Assembly: GCF_040655735.1 (NCBI RefSeq) | Contig: NZ_JBFAKK010000004.1 | Location: 62,001 to 126,000, forward strand | Source of the DNA: Phytomonospora sp040655735 | GTDB lineage: Bacteria > Actinomycetota > Actinomycetes > Mycobacteriales > Micromonosporaceae | Reading direction: 5' to 3' | DNA length: 64,000 bases | Shown here: piece by piece, positions 23,961 to 32,786 of the stretch | Layout of the letters: each line of letters opens with the position of its first letter | Numbering within the stretch: the first letter of the stretch is position 1 | The notes under the pieces: generated by a model | Told to the model about the DNA's origin: nothing | Databases searched by the model: none | The model's input: the letters and a program-made list of their open reading frames with translations, nothing else | Translations under genes and position numbers: made by a program

Positions 23961-23990
23961 CCGCCCGGACTTCCCGTCCGGGCGGTTTTT
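23961..23990 (+). terminator. Intrinsic terminator after VOC gene
   Basis: A perfect 10-bp stem (CCGCCCGGAC / GTCCGGGCGG) with loop TTCCC, followed by TTTTT. It starts 15 bp after the VOC stop and is one of the clearest rho-independent terminators in the window. Confidence 0.9.
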
Positions 23991-24095
23991 CGATCTTTTC
24001 GCCGCCGGGGGCAACCTGATGCCCCTCTGGGGTCGTCTGTCATGTATCTAGGATGTCTACATAGGTCAGTCCCCTCCATCCCTTCAGGAGAATCG

Positions 24096-25628
24096 ATGCG
24101 ACGAAGGAACCTCCTGCGCGGCGCCGCTCTCGGCACCGGCGCGACCCTCATCGGAGCCGCCGCGACGGCGTCGACGGCCAACGCCGCGCCCGCCCTGCTC
24201 AAGCAGCGGCCCCAGCTGATCTACGGTGCCCAGAGCGGGGAGGTCGGCGCCGCGAGCGGCATCGTCTGGACCCGTGCCGACCGCCCCTCGCGCATGTGGG
24301 TCGAGGTCTCCGACCGCCCGGACTTCCGGCACTCGCGCCGCCTGCGCGGTCCCGCGCTGACGCCCGAGACCGACTACACCGGCAAGGTGCGCGTCGACCG
24401 CCTCTGCCCCGGCGAAACCGCCTACTACCGCGTCTGGGCCGATGGCGAGACCGCCAGCCTGCCCGTCGAGGGCAGCTTCCGCACCACGCGCACCGGCGGG
24501 CAGGACGTGCGCTTCGTCTGGTCGGCCGACCTCGCCGGACAGGGCTGGGGCATCAACCCCGAGTTCGGCGGCTTCAAGATCTTCGACGACATGGCCGCCC
24601 GCGACCCCGACTTCTTCCTGTGCAGCGGCGACTTCTACTACGCCGACAACGTCATCCCCGAGACCGTGACGCTGGCCGACGGCCGCGTGTGGCGCAACAT
24701 CGTCACACCCGAGAAGTCGAAGGTCGCCGAAACGCTCGACGAGTTCCGCGGCCAGTACAAGTACAACCTTCTCGACGAGAAGCTGCGCGCGTTCCTGCGC
24801 AAGGTCCCCGTCGTGTCGCAGTGGGACGACCACGAGGTCATCAACAACTGGTACCCCGGCAAGGTCCTCACCGACGACCGCTACACCGAGAAGAACGTCG
24901 ACGTCCTGGCCGCTCACGCGTGGAAGGCGCTGGCCGAGTACACCCCGAGCGTGCTGCGCTCCGACGGCGACGGCCGCATCTACCGCAAGGTCGCCTACGG
25001 CCCGCTGCTCGACGTCTTCACCGTCGACATGCGCTCGTTCCGCAACGCCAACGACGCCAACAACGACCCCGCCGCCCCGAGCGGACTGCTCGGCCGCACC
25101 CAGCTCGACTGGCTCAAGCAAGCGCTGAGCGAGTCGACGGCGACCTGGAAGGTGCTGTCGGCCGGCATGCCCCTCGGCGGGATCGTCAGCGACGGCAAAC
25201 CCAACCAGGACGGTGTTCCGCAGGGCGACCCCGGTCAGCCTCTCGGACGCGAGCTGGAGATCGCGGAGCTGCTGACGCACGTACACCGCGAAGGGATCGC
25301 CAACCTGGTCGTGGCCACCGCCGACGTGCACTACACCTCGGCGCAGCACTACGATCCGGCCCGGGCGTCCTACACCGAGTTCACGCCCTTCTGGGAGTTC
25401 GTGGCCGGTCCGATGAACGCCGGCTCCTACGGCCCGGTCAAGTTCGACAAGACCTTCGGTCCCGAGGTCCGCTTCCACAAGCCGCCGGCCACCGCAGGCA
25501 CCGGCCCCATGGACGGCGGTCAGTTCTTCGGTGAGATGTCCATCGACGCCCAGACCCGTGCCTTGACGGTGAAGCTCGTCGAGATCGGCGGCACCGAGCT
25601 GTACAGCGTGGAGATCCCGGCCGCCTGA
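24096..25628 (+). CDS. PhoD-type alkaline phosphatase, Tat-exported
   Basis: A 510-residue secreted phosphodiesterase/phosphomonoesterase of the calcium- and iron-dependent PhoD family. The Tat signal is MRRRNLLRGAALGTGATLIG, with probable cleavage after ANA near residue 35. A Fn3-like N-terminal domain (IVWTRADRPSRMWVEVSD) precedes the metallophosphatase domain: FVWSADLAGQGWG, DFFLCSGDFYYADN, VVSQWDDHEVINNW (the DDHE motif), and ATADVHYTSAQHYD. ATG 24096 has an AGGAGA ribosome-binding site; the longer frame start does not. It scavenges phosphate outside the membrane. The upstream region has ATGTA-N11-TACAT but I saw no certain PHO box. Confidence 0.88.
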   Translation: MRRRNLLRGAALGTGATLIGAAATASTANAAPALLKQRPQLIYGAQSGEVGAASGIVWTRADRPSRMWVEVSDRPDFRHSRRLRGPALTPETDYTGKVRVDRLCPGETAYYRVWADGETASLPVEGSFRTTRTGGQDVRFVWSADLAGQGWGINPEFGGFKIFDDMAARDPDFFLCSGDFYYADNVIPETVTLADGRVWRNIVTPEKSKVAETLDEFRGQYKYNLLDEKLRAFLRKVPVVSQWDDHEVINNWYPGKVLTDDRYTEKNVDVLAAHAWKALAEYTPSVLRSDGDGRIYRKVAYGPLLDVFTVDMRSFRNANDANNDPAAPSGLLGRTQLDWLKQALSESTATWKVLSAGMPLGGIVSDGKPNQDGVPQGDPGQPLGRELEIAELLTHVHREGIANLVVATADVHYTSAQHYDPARASYTEFTPFWEFVAGPMNAGSYGPVKFDKTFGPEVRFHKPPATAGTGPMDGGQFFGEMSIDAQTRALTVKLVEIGGTELYSVEIPAA

Positions 25629-25640
25629 GCGGGCGGCCCC

Positions 25641-25680
25641 GACGACCGGTTCGCCTCATCGAGGCGAACCGGCCGTCGTC
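25641..25680 (+). terminator. Terminator hairpin after phoD-type gene
   Basis: An 11-bp perfect stem (25646-25656 CCGGTTCGCCT / 25662-25672) with loop CATCG, extended by GACGA/TCGTC pairing around one bulged C. It begins 13 bp after the stop. Confidence 0.75.
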
Positions 25681-25761
25681 TTCCGATAGGGTCGCCGGCC
25701 AGGGCCCGGTGGCGACCGCGTCCGGCCCGGACCCGCCCAGGACACGACCAAGGAGCCGCAC

Positions 25762-26565
25762 ATGACCGACGACCGCGCCGCGCTGCTCGCCCGGGGATGG
25801 GACGAGGCCGCCGACGGCTACGAGCGGTACTTCGTGCCGCGTTTCGCGCCCTGGGTCGCCGACGCCGTCGCGGGGCTGCCCGGCACGCTTCCCGACGGCC
25901 CCGTCCTCGTGCCGTGCTGCGGGACCTTCCCCGAACTCCCCGCGCTGGCCGCCGCCCACCCCGACCGCGAACTGGTCGGCGTCGACCTCTCCCAGGGAAT
26001 GATCGACCGGGCACGGCGCCGCGCCGACGGGATGCCACGGGTACGACTCATCCGCGGCGACGCGACGGCCCTGGAATCGCGGTGGCCGGGAACCGCCGCC
26101 GGCGTCGTGTCGGTCTTCGGTCTCCAGCAACTGCCCGACCCCGTCGCCTCCATCACCGACTGGACCGCCGCCCTGCGCCCCGGCGGTCACCTGTCGGTGG
26201 TCTACTGGCCGCCCTCGACCGAGGCCGAAGGGCCCTTCGCGCTCGCGCGGACCGTCGTCGGCGAAGCCCTCGACGACGATGCCGAGGACGACGACCCGGC
26301 CTGGCCGGATCGCCTCGCGGGGGCCGTCACCGAGGCGGGCGGCGTCGTCGGTCGTGACGGCGAGCTGGCCCACACCATCGTCCATCCGGACGCGCGGGCG
26401 TACTGGACCGCCGTGACCGCGGCCGGGCCGATGCGCACCCTCGTCTTGTCCCGAGGGCAGGACTTCGTCGACCGGCTGCGCGCCGAGTATCTTCGCCGCG
26501 CTCCCGAAGGCCCGTGGAGCCACCGCCCGGGCGCCCGCCTGCTCACCGCGCACCGCCCGGCCTGA
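25762..26565 (+). CDS. Class I SAM-dependent methyltransferase
   Basis: A 267-residue enzyme. The fold is recognisable from YERYFVPRFAPWVADAVAG, motif I VLVPCCGTFPELPALAA (the usual GxGxG is replaced by CCGTF), the acidic residue closing beta-2 (ELVGVDLSQGMIDRARR), LIRGDATALE and LRPGGHLSVVYWPP. The variant motif I and the C-terminal cap (residues 180-267) place it among small-molecule methyltransferases of unknown substrate. A good context (AAGGAGCC) precedes ATG. It stands alone with terminators on both sides. Confidence 0.8.
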   Translation: MTDDRAALLARGWDEAADGYERYFVPRFAPWVADAVAGLPGTLPDGPVLVPCCGTFPELPALAAAHPDRELVGVDLSQGMIDRARRRADGMPRVRLIRGDATALESRWPGTAAGVVSVFGLQQLPDPVASITDWTAALRPGGHLSVVYWPPSTEAEGPFALARTVVGEALDDDAEDDDPAWPDRLAGAVTEAGGVVGRDGELAHTIVHPDARAYWTAVTAAGPMRTLVLSRGQDFVDRLRAEYLRRAPEGPWSHRPGARLLTAHRPA

Positions 26566-26572
26566 CCGCGAA

Positions 26573-26615
26573 CAGCGCGAAGGCGCGGCCGGTTTCCGGC
26601 CGCGCCTTCGCGCTG
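26573..26615. terminator. 20-bp perfect bidirectional hairpin terminator
   Basis: 26573-26592 and 26596-26615 are exact reverse complements, with a TTT loop. It lies between the convergent methyltransferase and fadB genes, beginning 7 bp after one stop and ending 17 bp before the other. Confidence 0.85.
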
Positions 26616-26632
26616 CAGTCGTGCCGAGGCCC

Positions 26633-28708
26633 TCAGGCCTCGTGGAACTTGCGCCCGTTGACCTTCTCCGAGACGCCGGTGCGGTCCAGGTACGGCGTCA
26701 CGCCGCCCAGGTGGAACGGCCAGCCGGCACCCAGGAGCATGCACAGGTCGAGGTCCTCGGGAGCGGCGACGACGCCCTCGTCGAGCATCCGGCGGGCCTC
26801 GTCGGCGACGGCGGCGACCGCGCGCTCGCGCAGCTCCTCCGAGGTCGACGGCTTCCCGTCGGTCACCAGCAGCGCCTCGACCTCGGGGTCGACGTAGGGC
26901 TGCCCCTTCTCGTTCCACAGGTAGATGCCCGTCTTGCCGGCCTCCACGATGCGGTCGAGGTTCTTGCTGACGCCGAAGCGGTCCGGGAAGGCCGAGTGCA
27001 GGGTGCTCGCGACGTGCCGCGCGACGGCCGGTCCGACCAGCTGCAGGAGCACGAAGGGGCTCAACGGCAGACCGAGCGGCTCGACCGAACGGTCGGCGGT
27101 CACCGGGTCGGTGCCCTCGTCGACGGCCTTGAGGATCTCGCCCATGAAACGGGTGAGCAGGCGGTTGACCACGAACGCCGGAGCGTCGGCGACCAGCACG
27201 CCGTTCTTCTTCAGCTGCTTGCACACCGCGAAGGCGGTCGCCAGCGTGGCGTCGTCGGTGGCCCCGCCGCGGGCGATCTCCAGCAGCGGCATCATGCCGA
27301 CCGGGTTGAAGAAGTGGAAGCCCACGACCCGTTCGGGGTGCTTGAGGTCGGCGGCCATGTCGGTCACCGACAGCGAGGACGTGTTGGTGGCCAGCACGCA
27401 CTCGTCGGAGACGATCGCCTCCAGCTCCGCGAAGACCTGCTTCTTGATCGACAGCTCCTCGAACACCGCCTCGATCACGAAGTCGGCGTCGGCGAAGACC
27501 TGCTTGTCCACCGAACCGGTCACCGCGGCCTTGAGCCGGTTGGCCTTGTCGTTGGACATGCGGCCCTTGCCGAGCAGCTTGTCGATCTCGCCGTGCACGT
27601 AGGCGACGCCCTTGTCCACGCGCTCCTGGTCGAGGTCGGTCAGCACGACCGGCACTTCGAGGCGGCGCGCGAACAGCAGCGCGAGCTGCGAGGCCATCAG
27701 GCCCGCGCCCACGACGCCGACCTTGCCCACCTTGCGGGCGAGGGACTTGTCGGGAACGCCGACCGGGCGCTTCGCGCGGCGCTGCACCAGGTCGAAGGCG
27801 TAGAGGCCGGCCTTCAGTTCGGGGGAGAGGATGAGGTCGGCGAGGACCTCGTCTTCGACCTTGGTGCCCTCGGTGAAGTCGATGTCCTTGGCCAGCGACA
27901 TCAGTTCGAGGGCCTTGTACGGGCCGGGCGCCGCGCCGTGGAGCTTCATGTCCGCCACGGCCTTGCCACGGCCGAGCGCGGCGTCCCACGCTTCGCCCTT
28001 GTCGACCTCGGGACGCTCGACGGTCACCTCGCCGGAGACGACCTGAACAGCCCAGGCCAGCGACTCCTCGATGAAGTCGGCCGGTTCGAGCAGCCGGTCG
28101 AACATGCCGAGCTTGTAGGCCTCGGCCGGGCGCAGCATCTTGTTCTGGTTGAGCGGGTTCTCGATGATGACCTTGACGGCCTTGTCGGCGCCGATCAGGT
28201 TGGGCAGCAGCATCGTGCCGCCCCAGGTCGGAGCCAGGCCGAGGAAGGTCTCCGGCAGGGCGATGACCGCCGCGCCGGAGGACAGGGTCCGGTAGTGGCA
28301 GTGCAGCGCGAGCTCGACACCGCCGCCCAGTACGGCGCCGTTGACGAAGGAGAAGGTCGGGATCGAGGAGTCCTTCAGCCGCGCGAAGACCCGGTGGCCC
28401 TCGCGGGCGATGGCCAGCGCGTCGGCGCGGTCGGTGATCAGCGGCATGCCGGTGATGTCGGCTCCGGCCAGGAAGATGAACGGCTTGCCGGTGATCGCGA
28501 TCAGCTTCGGCTCGCGGGCGAAGACCTCGTCGAGGGCCGCGTCCAGCGAGGCCAGACCGGCCGGGCCGAAGGAGTTCGGCTTGCGGTGGTCGTGGCCGTT
28601 GTCGAGGGTGATCAGCGCGGCCTCGCCGTCGAGGCCGGGTACGCGCACGAAGCGCACGAAGCTCTTGGTGACGACCTCGTTCGGGAATTCCTTCAGTGCG
28701 GAGCTCAC
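26633..28708 (-). CDS. fadB: Multifunctional fatty-acid oxidation protein, alpha subunit (enoyl-CoA hydratase / 3-hydroxyacyl-CoA dehydrogenase)
   Basis: A 691-residue enzyme for two steps of beta-oxidation. The N-terminal crotonase domain has FIFLAGADITGMPL (oxyanion hole) and VNGAVLGGGVELALHCHYR, with catalytic Glu residues downstream (LPETFLGLAPTWGG). A linker leads to the NAD-binding domain (KVGVVGAGLMASQLALLFAR). Two 3HCDH helical domains follow, with HFFNPVGMMPLLEIARG carrying the catalytic His and FVVNRLLTRFMGE. The start is GTG at 28708 with GGGAAG upstream, one base after the thiolase stop; the frame is open further upstream inside the thiolase gene. It forms the trifunctional complex with that thiolase. 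Confidence 0.92.
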   Translation of the reverse strand: MSSALKEFPNEVVTKSFVRFVRVPGLDGEAALITLDNGHDHRKPNSFGPAGLASLDAALDEVFAREPKLIAITGKPFIFLAGADITGMPLITDRADALAIAREGHRVFARLKDSSIPTFSFVNGAVLGGGVELALHCHYRTLSSGAAVIALPETFLGLAPTWGGTMLLPNLIGADKAVKVIIENPLNQNKMLRPAEAYKLGMFDRLLEPADFIEESLAWAVQVVSGEVTVERPEVDKGEAWDAALGRGKAVADMKLHGAAPGPYKALELMSLAKDIDFTEGTKVEDEVLADLILSPELKAGLYAFDLVQRRAKRPVGVPDKSLARKVGKVGVVGAGLMASQLALLFARRLEVPVVLTDLDQERVDKGVAYVHGEIDKLLGKGRMSNDKANRLKAAVTGSVDKQVFADADFVIEAVFEELSIKKQVFAELEAIVSDECVLATNTSSLSVTDMAADLKHPERVVGFHFFNPVGMMPLLEIARGGATDDATLATAFAVCKQLKKNGVLVADAPAFVVNRLLTRFMGEILKAVDEGTDPVTADRSVEPLGLPLSPFVLLQLVGPAVARHVASTLHSAFPDRFGVSKNLDRIVEAGKTGIYLWNEKGQPYVDPEVEALLVTDGKPSTSEELRERAVAAVADEARRMLDEGVVAAPEDLDLCMLLGAGWPFHLGGVTPYLDRTGVSEKVNGRKFHEA

Positions 28709-28709
28709 G

Positions 28710-29897
28710 TCACTTCCCTTCCCAAGCGGGGTTCTCCCAGATGACCGTTCCACCCATGCCGATGCCGATGCACATGGCCGTCAGGCCGTAGCGCACCTCG
28801 GGGTGGGCGGCGAAGTGACGCGACAGCTGCGTCATGAGGCGCACGCCGGAGGCGGCCAGCGGGTGGCCCATGGCGATGGCACCGCCGCTGGGGTTGACGC
28901 GCGGGTCGTCGTCGGCGATGCCGAAGTGGTCGAGGAAGGCCAGGACCTGCACCGCGAAGGCCTCGTTGAGCTCGTAGAGGCCGATGTCGGAGATGGACAG
29001 GCCGGCCTTGGCCAGCGCCTTTTCCGTCGACGGGATCGGTCCGGCGCCCATGACCTCCGGCTCGACGCCGGCGAAGGCGTAGGAGACCATCCGCATCCCG
29101 ACCGGCAGGCCGAGCTCGCGGGCGACGTCCTCGGCGGCGATGATGCTCGCCGTGGCGCCGTCGTTGAGTCCGGCGGAGTTGCCGGCGGTGACCCGGCCGT
29201 GCGGACGGAAGGAGGTCTTGAGCTTGGCGAGCGCCTCCATCGTGGTGCCCGGGCGGGGCGGCTCGTCGCTGGTGGCCAGTCCCCAGCCGCTCTCCGCGGA
29301 GCGGGTGGCGACGGTGACGAAGTCCTTCTCCAGGTCGCGCGCGGCCGCGGCGTACTTGGCCTGGCTGGCCACCGCGAAGGCGTCGGCGCGCTCCTTGGTC
29401 AGGTGCGGGTAGCGGTCGTGCAGGTTCTCCGCCGTGGCGCCCATGATCAGTGCCGAGGGGTCGACGAGCTTCTCGGAGATGATGCGCGGGTTCGGGTCGA
29501 CGCCCTCGCCCATCGGGTGACGGCCCATGTGCTCGACGCCGCCGGCGACGGCGATGTCGTAGGCGCCGAAGGCGATGCCCCCGGCGACGGAGGTGACCGC
29601 GGTCATCGCGCCGGCGCACATCCGGTCGATGGAGTAGCCCGGGACGCTCTTGGGCAGCCCGGCCAGCAGCGCCGCCGTGCGGCCGAGGGTCAGGCCCTGG
29701 TCGCCGATCTGGGTCGTGGCCGCGATGGCCACGTCGTCGACGCGCTCGGGCGGCAGCTGTGGATAGCGGCGCAGCAGCTCACGGATGCAGCGGATGACGA
29801 GGTCGTCGGCGCGGGTCTCGGCATACATGCCCCCGGCCTTGCCGAACGGTGTTCGCACACCGTCGACGAAGACGACCTCTCGGACGGTACGGCTCAC
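28710..29897 (-). CDS. fadA: Acetyl-CoA acyltransferase (thiolase, beta subunit of fatty-acid oxidation complex)
   Basis: A 395-residue thiolase that cleaves 3-ketoacyl-CoA. Active-site Cys94 lies in SIDRMCAGAMTAVTS, His345 in AIAMGHPLAASG and the second Cys376 in LTAMCIGIGMGGTV. The GTG start has an excellent ribosome-binding site (GGGAGG, 5 nt). It is the first gene of a two-gene operon with fadB, one base apart. The 6-4-6 palindrome at 29942-29957, 45 bp upstream, is a likely operator. Clear FadA-type family membership; exact chain-length preference unknown. Confidence 0.93.
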   Translation of the reverse strand: MSRTVREVVFVDGVRTPFGKAGGMYAETRADDLVIRCIRELLRRYPQLPPERVDDVAIAATTQIGDQGLTLGRTAALLAGLPKSVPGYSIDRMCAGAMTAVTSVAGGIAFGAYDIAVAGGVEHMGRHPMGEGVDPNPRIISEKLVDPSALIMGATAENLHDRYPHLTKERADAFAVASQAKYAAAARDLEKDFVTVATRSAESGWGLATSDEPPRPGTTMEALAKLKTSFRPHGRVTAGNSAGLNDGATASIIAAEDVARELGLPVGMRMVSYAFAGVEPEVMGAGPIPSTEKALAKAGLSISDIGLYELNEAFAVQVLAFLDHFGIADDDPRVNPSGGAIAMGHPLAASGVRLMTQLSRHFAAHPEVRYGLTAMCIGIGMGGTVIWENPAWEGK

Positions 29898-29941
29898 AGG
29901 TGCCTCCCTGAAGGGCTCAACGATGAGACTCTCCGCCGAAT

Positions 29942-29957
29942 GTTACTCCCCAGTAAC
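29942..29957. promoter_or_regulatory. Perfect 16-bp palindrome upstream of fadA (candidate fatty-acid repressor site)
   Basis: GTTACT-CCCC-AGTAAC is a perfect dyad 45 bp before the fadA start and 14 bp from the convergent-side stop of RNase D. Its size and place suit a TetR- or GntR-type repressor that responds to acyl-CoA. The regulator gene is not adjacent. Confidence 0.55.
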
Positions 29958-29970
29958 CGAGCTCGGTAGC

Positions 29971-31209
29971 TCAGTCCTGGACCGCCTCGGACAAGGCCGT
30001 GGCCAGCAGTCCGATCTGCCACTCCCGGGCGCCCTGCCCGCGCAGGAACTCAGCGACGGGCTCGGCGCCGGCCTCCGCGGGTGGCGTCCAGCACAGCGCG
30101 CGGACGGTCGCGGGGGACATGAGGTTCTCGGTGGGGAGATTGTGCTCGGCGGCGGTCTCGGTGACGATCGCGCGGGCCCTGGCCAGCCGGGCGGCGGCGA
30201 CCGGGTCGCGCTCCGACCAGCGGTGGGCCGGGGGCGGCCCGTCGTGGGAGGGACTCGTGCGCGGGAGTTCGGCGTCGGGGAGGTCGCGGGCCTTGGACAG
30301 CGCGCGCAGCCAGTACCGGGCGTGGCTGCGGCCGAAGCGCCCGCGGAAGCCGGCCAGGCCCACGAGTTCGCGTTCGGACTTCGGGTCGGCCTGCGAGGCG
30401 GCGATGATGGCCGCGTCGGGGACGATCTTCGACGGCGCGAGGTCGCGGCGGGAGGCGAGCTCGTCGCGGGCGTGCCACATGGCGCGGACGCGCGCCAGGG
30501 CGCGGGCGCCGCGCACCTTGTGTATTCCCGACGTGCGTCGCCACGGGTCGTTGCGCACCGTCGCCACGGGGGTGTGGGTGAGGGCCTCGAATTCTTCGGC
30601 GGCCCACTCCTGCTTGCCCTGCGCGGTGAGCTCGGCGGCGAGGGAGTCGCGCAGGTCGATGAGCAGTTCGACGTCGAGCGCGGCGTAGGTCAGCCAGGAG
30701 TCCGGGAGCGGACGGGTGCTCCAGTCGGCCGCCGAGTGGTGCTTCTCCAGGCTGTAGCCGAGCAGCCGCTCGGTGATGGCGGCCAGGCCGACGCGTTCGA
30801 AGCCGGCGAGGCGGGCGCCGAGTTCGGTGTCGAAGAGCGTCTGCGGGCGCAGGTCCAGCTCGCTGAGGCAGGGGAGGTCCTGGCTGGCGGCGTGCAGGAT
30901 CCACTCGGCGTTGTTGATGGCCGCGCCGAGGGTGCGCAGGTCGGCGAAGGGCAGCGGATCGATGAGGATCGTGCCGGTTCCCTCGCGCCGGAGCTGGATC
31001 AGATAGGCGCGGGCGCTGTAGCGGTATCCGGAGGCGCGCTCGGCGTCGATGGCCACCGGGCCGGTTCCGGCGGCGACCGCTTCGACGGCACGCGCGAGTG
31101 CCGCAGCGGTGTCTATCGTGTCGGGCACGCCTTCTCGTGGTTCGGTGAGGAGCACCGGGGCCACGGTGATGGCGGAGGCGTCGCCCTGAGTCGGGGGTTG
31201 GTCGGTCAC
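29971..31209 (-). CDS. rnd: Ribonuclease D (DEDD exonuclease with HRDC domain)
   Basis: A 412-residue 3'-5' exoribonuclease for tRNA and stable RNA processing. The DEDDy active site is visible: Asp55 and Glu57 in VAIDAERAS, Asp in HAASQDLPCLSEL and the Y-x3-D motif in YAALDVELLID. An HRDC domain covers about residues 225-300 (HARDELASRRDLAPSKIVPD), and a further C-terminal actinobacterial extension follows. GTG start at 31209. The order rnd, DUF3000, hemE is conserved in many actinomycetes and supports the assignment. Confidence 0.9.
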   Translation of the reverse strand: MTDQPPTQGDASAITVAPVLLTEPREGVPDTIDTAAALARAVEAVAAGTGPVAIDAERASGYRYSARAYLIQLRREGTGTILIDPLPFADLRTLGAAINNAEWILHAASQDLPCLSELDLRPQTLFDTELGARLAGFERVGLAAITERLLGYSLEKHHSAADWSTRPLPDSWLTYAALDVELLIDLRDSLAAELTAQGKQEWAAEEFEALTHTPVATVRNDPWRRTSGIHKVRGARALARVRAMWHARDELASRRDLAPSKIVPDAAIIAASQADPKSERELVGLAGFRGRFGRSHARYWLRALSKARDLPDAELPRTSPSHDGPPPAHRWSERDPVAAARLARARAIVTETAAEHNLPTENLMSPATVRALCWTPPAEAGAEPVAEFLRGQGAREWQIGLLATALSEAVQD

Positions 31210-31324
31210 GCTGCAAACTTACGGGTGATCGGGAGGCAATGGGGGCTCTACCCCTCAGCCGGACGGTTGCTTCTCCCGTTCGAGTCGCAATCGAGACGTG
31301 ATGTTGACGTAGGTCGATCGTTGC

Positions 31325-31343
31325 GTCACGTGTCTACAGTGAC
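31325..31343. promoter_or_regulatory. GTCAC-N9-GTGAC dyad upstream of 31417 gene
   Basis: A perfect 5-9-5 inverted repeat in the 207-bp divergent gap between rnd and the proline-rich membrane protein, 74 bp before that ATG. It may be an operator. A TTGACG at 31304 is too far from any -10 to make a standard promoter. Confidence 0.3.
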
Positions 31344-31416
31344 TCCAGGCTGCCAGAGGGTGCAACGCAGCGTGGTGGCCCCGACCTCGCCCGCTCAAGT
31401 CGCCAGGAGCCCATTC

Positions 31417-32094
31417 ATGACCACTCCGTCCGGTGGCTGGAACCCCTACGACGGACCCAGTGCCACGCCGGCGCCGGGGCAGCCGTACCAGCCGCCTCCG
31501 CAGCCCGCGCCGTACCAGGCTCCGCAGCCCCAGCCCGCGCCGTACCAGCCCGACTACTCCACCGCCCAGCTTCCGCAGGCCGGCACCGACCCGACCTCGG
31601 CCCCGCCGGCCTGGTCGGCGACGCAGCCGGTGACCGGCCCGCCCGCTTTCGGCGAGCCCGCGCAGGGCCTGCCGCCCGCCGGCGCCAAGAGCGGCCGCTC
31701 GCCACTGCTGCCGATCGTGAGCGGGGTGGGGGCGCTGTTCTTCATCGTCTCGGTGATCCTGCTCGTGCTGCTGCTCAACACCAACGGGAAGCTCGACGAC
31801 ACCCGCGCCGACCTGTCGGCCTCGGAGACCACCGTCGGGGAGCGCGACACGACCATCGCCGACCTCAGCGGGCAGGTGAGCGACCTGGAGGACGACGTGG
31901 AGGAGCTCAACGGGCTGCTCGACGAGTCCGGTGACGACCTGGAGTTCCAGAAGGAGGCCAAGGCCGCCATCGAGGAGTGCCTCGTCGAGGTCGAGTCCTT
32001 CCTGGCCGCCTTCGCCGACGGGGATCAGGACGCCGCCGAGAAGGCCATCGAGCGCACCGACAAGGAATGCGGAGAGGCCGAGGCCTACCGCTGA
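31417..32094 (+). CDS. Proline-rich single-pass membrane protein with extracellular coiled coil
   Basis: A 225-residue protein. Residues 1-95 are cytoplasmic and dominated by Pro/Gln/Tyr/Ala repeats of the type QPYQPPPQPAPYQ. One transmembrane helix follows (LLPIVSGVGALFFIVSVILL, about 96-123). Residues 124-180 are strongly acidic heptads (DDTRADLSASETTVGERDT and on) that should form a coiled coil. The tail contains two Cys (EECLVEVE, KECGEAEA) that could form a disulfide. ATG 31417 has CAGGAGC upstream. The design suggests an envelope scaffold or interaction protein; no family is recognised. Confidence 0.7.
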   Translation: MTTPSGGWNPYDGPSATPAPGQPYQPPPQPAPYQAPQPQPAPYQPDYSTAQLPQAGTDPTSAPPAWSATQPVTGPPAFGEPAQGLPPAGAKSGRSPLLPIVSGVGALFFIVSVILLVLLLNTNGKLDDTRADLSASETTVGERDTTIADLSGQVSDLEDDVEELNGLLDESGDDLEFQKEAKAAIEECLVEVESFLAAFADGDQDAAEKAIERTDKECGEAEAYR

Positions 32095-32113
32095 TCCCGT
32101 CGGGCCTCACACC

Positions 32114-32668
32114 CTAGGAGATGCGCGCGACGCCGGGCGGGGGAAGCCCGGCCATCGTGGCGAGCAGCTCGCACCAGGCGCTCAGGTGCCTCGACAGGTC
32201 CTCGCCCACCGGGGTCCAGGACGCGCGCATCTCCACTTCGGCGGTGGCCGGCTGCCCGGCCAGGTCGCCGAAGCGGGTCGACGAGGTCTGGGTGACCGTG
32301 CCGCCGGCGGCACGGTAGCCGGCCTCGGCCGCGGTGAGCGCGTCGGTCAGCCATGACCAGGCGACCGTCGGCAGCAACGGGTCGGCGGCGATTTCCGGGT
32401 CGAGGTCGGCGCACACGTAGGTGACCAGGCGCAGGGTCCCGTCCCATGCCTCGTGCCCGGCCGGGTCGTGCAGCAGGATGAGCCGGCCGGTCGCGGCCTC
32501 CGGGTCGCCCTGGCTGTCGACGTTCGCGGTGAGCGCGAAGGAGTACGGGGCCAGGCGCTGCGGCGCGGTGATCTCGTCGAGGCGGATCTCGGCACGCGGG
32601 CGCAGCGCGCGCAGTCCGGTGACGGCACGCGCGAACGACTCGGGAGGGGACGCGGTCGACGGCGTCAT
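32114..32668 (-). CDS. DUF3000 family protein
   Basis: A 184-residue actinobacterial protein of unknown function: FARAVTGLRALRPRAEIRLDE, ALTANVDSQGD, GRLILLHDPAGHEAWDGTLRLVTYV, and a conserved ESDP-like block ADLDPEIAADPLL, then WSWLTDAL and EVEMRASWTP. It is placed between rnd and hemE as in other actinomycetes and is divergent from hemE with a 118-bp gap. The start ATG 32668 was chosen because the upstream extension is Arg/Gly-rich and runs into the hemE promoter area. Soluble, probably cytoplasmic. Confidence 0.8.
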   Translation of the reverse strand: MTPSTASPPESFARAVTGLRALRPRAEIRLDEITAPQRLAPYSFALTANVDSQGDPEAATGRLILLHDPAGHEAWDGTLRLVTYVCADLDPEIAADPLLPTVAWSWLTDALTAAEAGYRAAGGTVTQTSSTRFGDLAGQPATAEVEMRASWTPVGEDLSRHLSAWCELLATMAGLPPPGVARIS

Positions 32669-32786
32669 ACCGGAGACCTTAGGGCCTCGGGACCGCGTCG
32701 CGGGCATCCGGCGCGCCGTGGCCTGTGTCGCGCCGGGCGCTCCCGCAGGGTGGCGGACGCCGGAGGCGTGGAATCATCCGACATTG

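Noticed and set aside
29785..31416. Long open frame upstream of the 31417 gene, opposite rnd and fadA
   Set aside because: It is antisense to rnd, has an Arg/Gly-rich shadow composition, and the real start has a ribosome-binding site followed by the expected protein.
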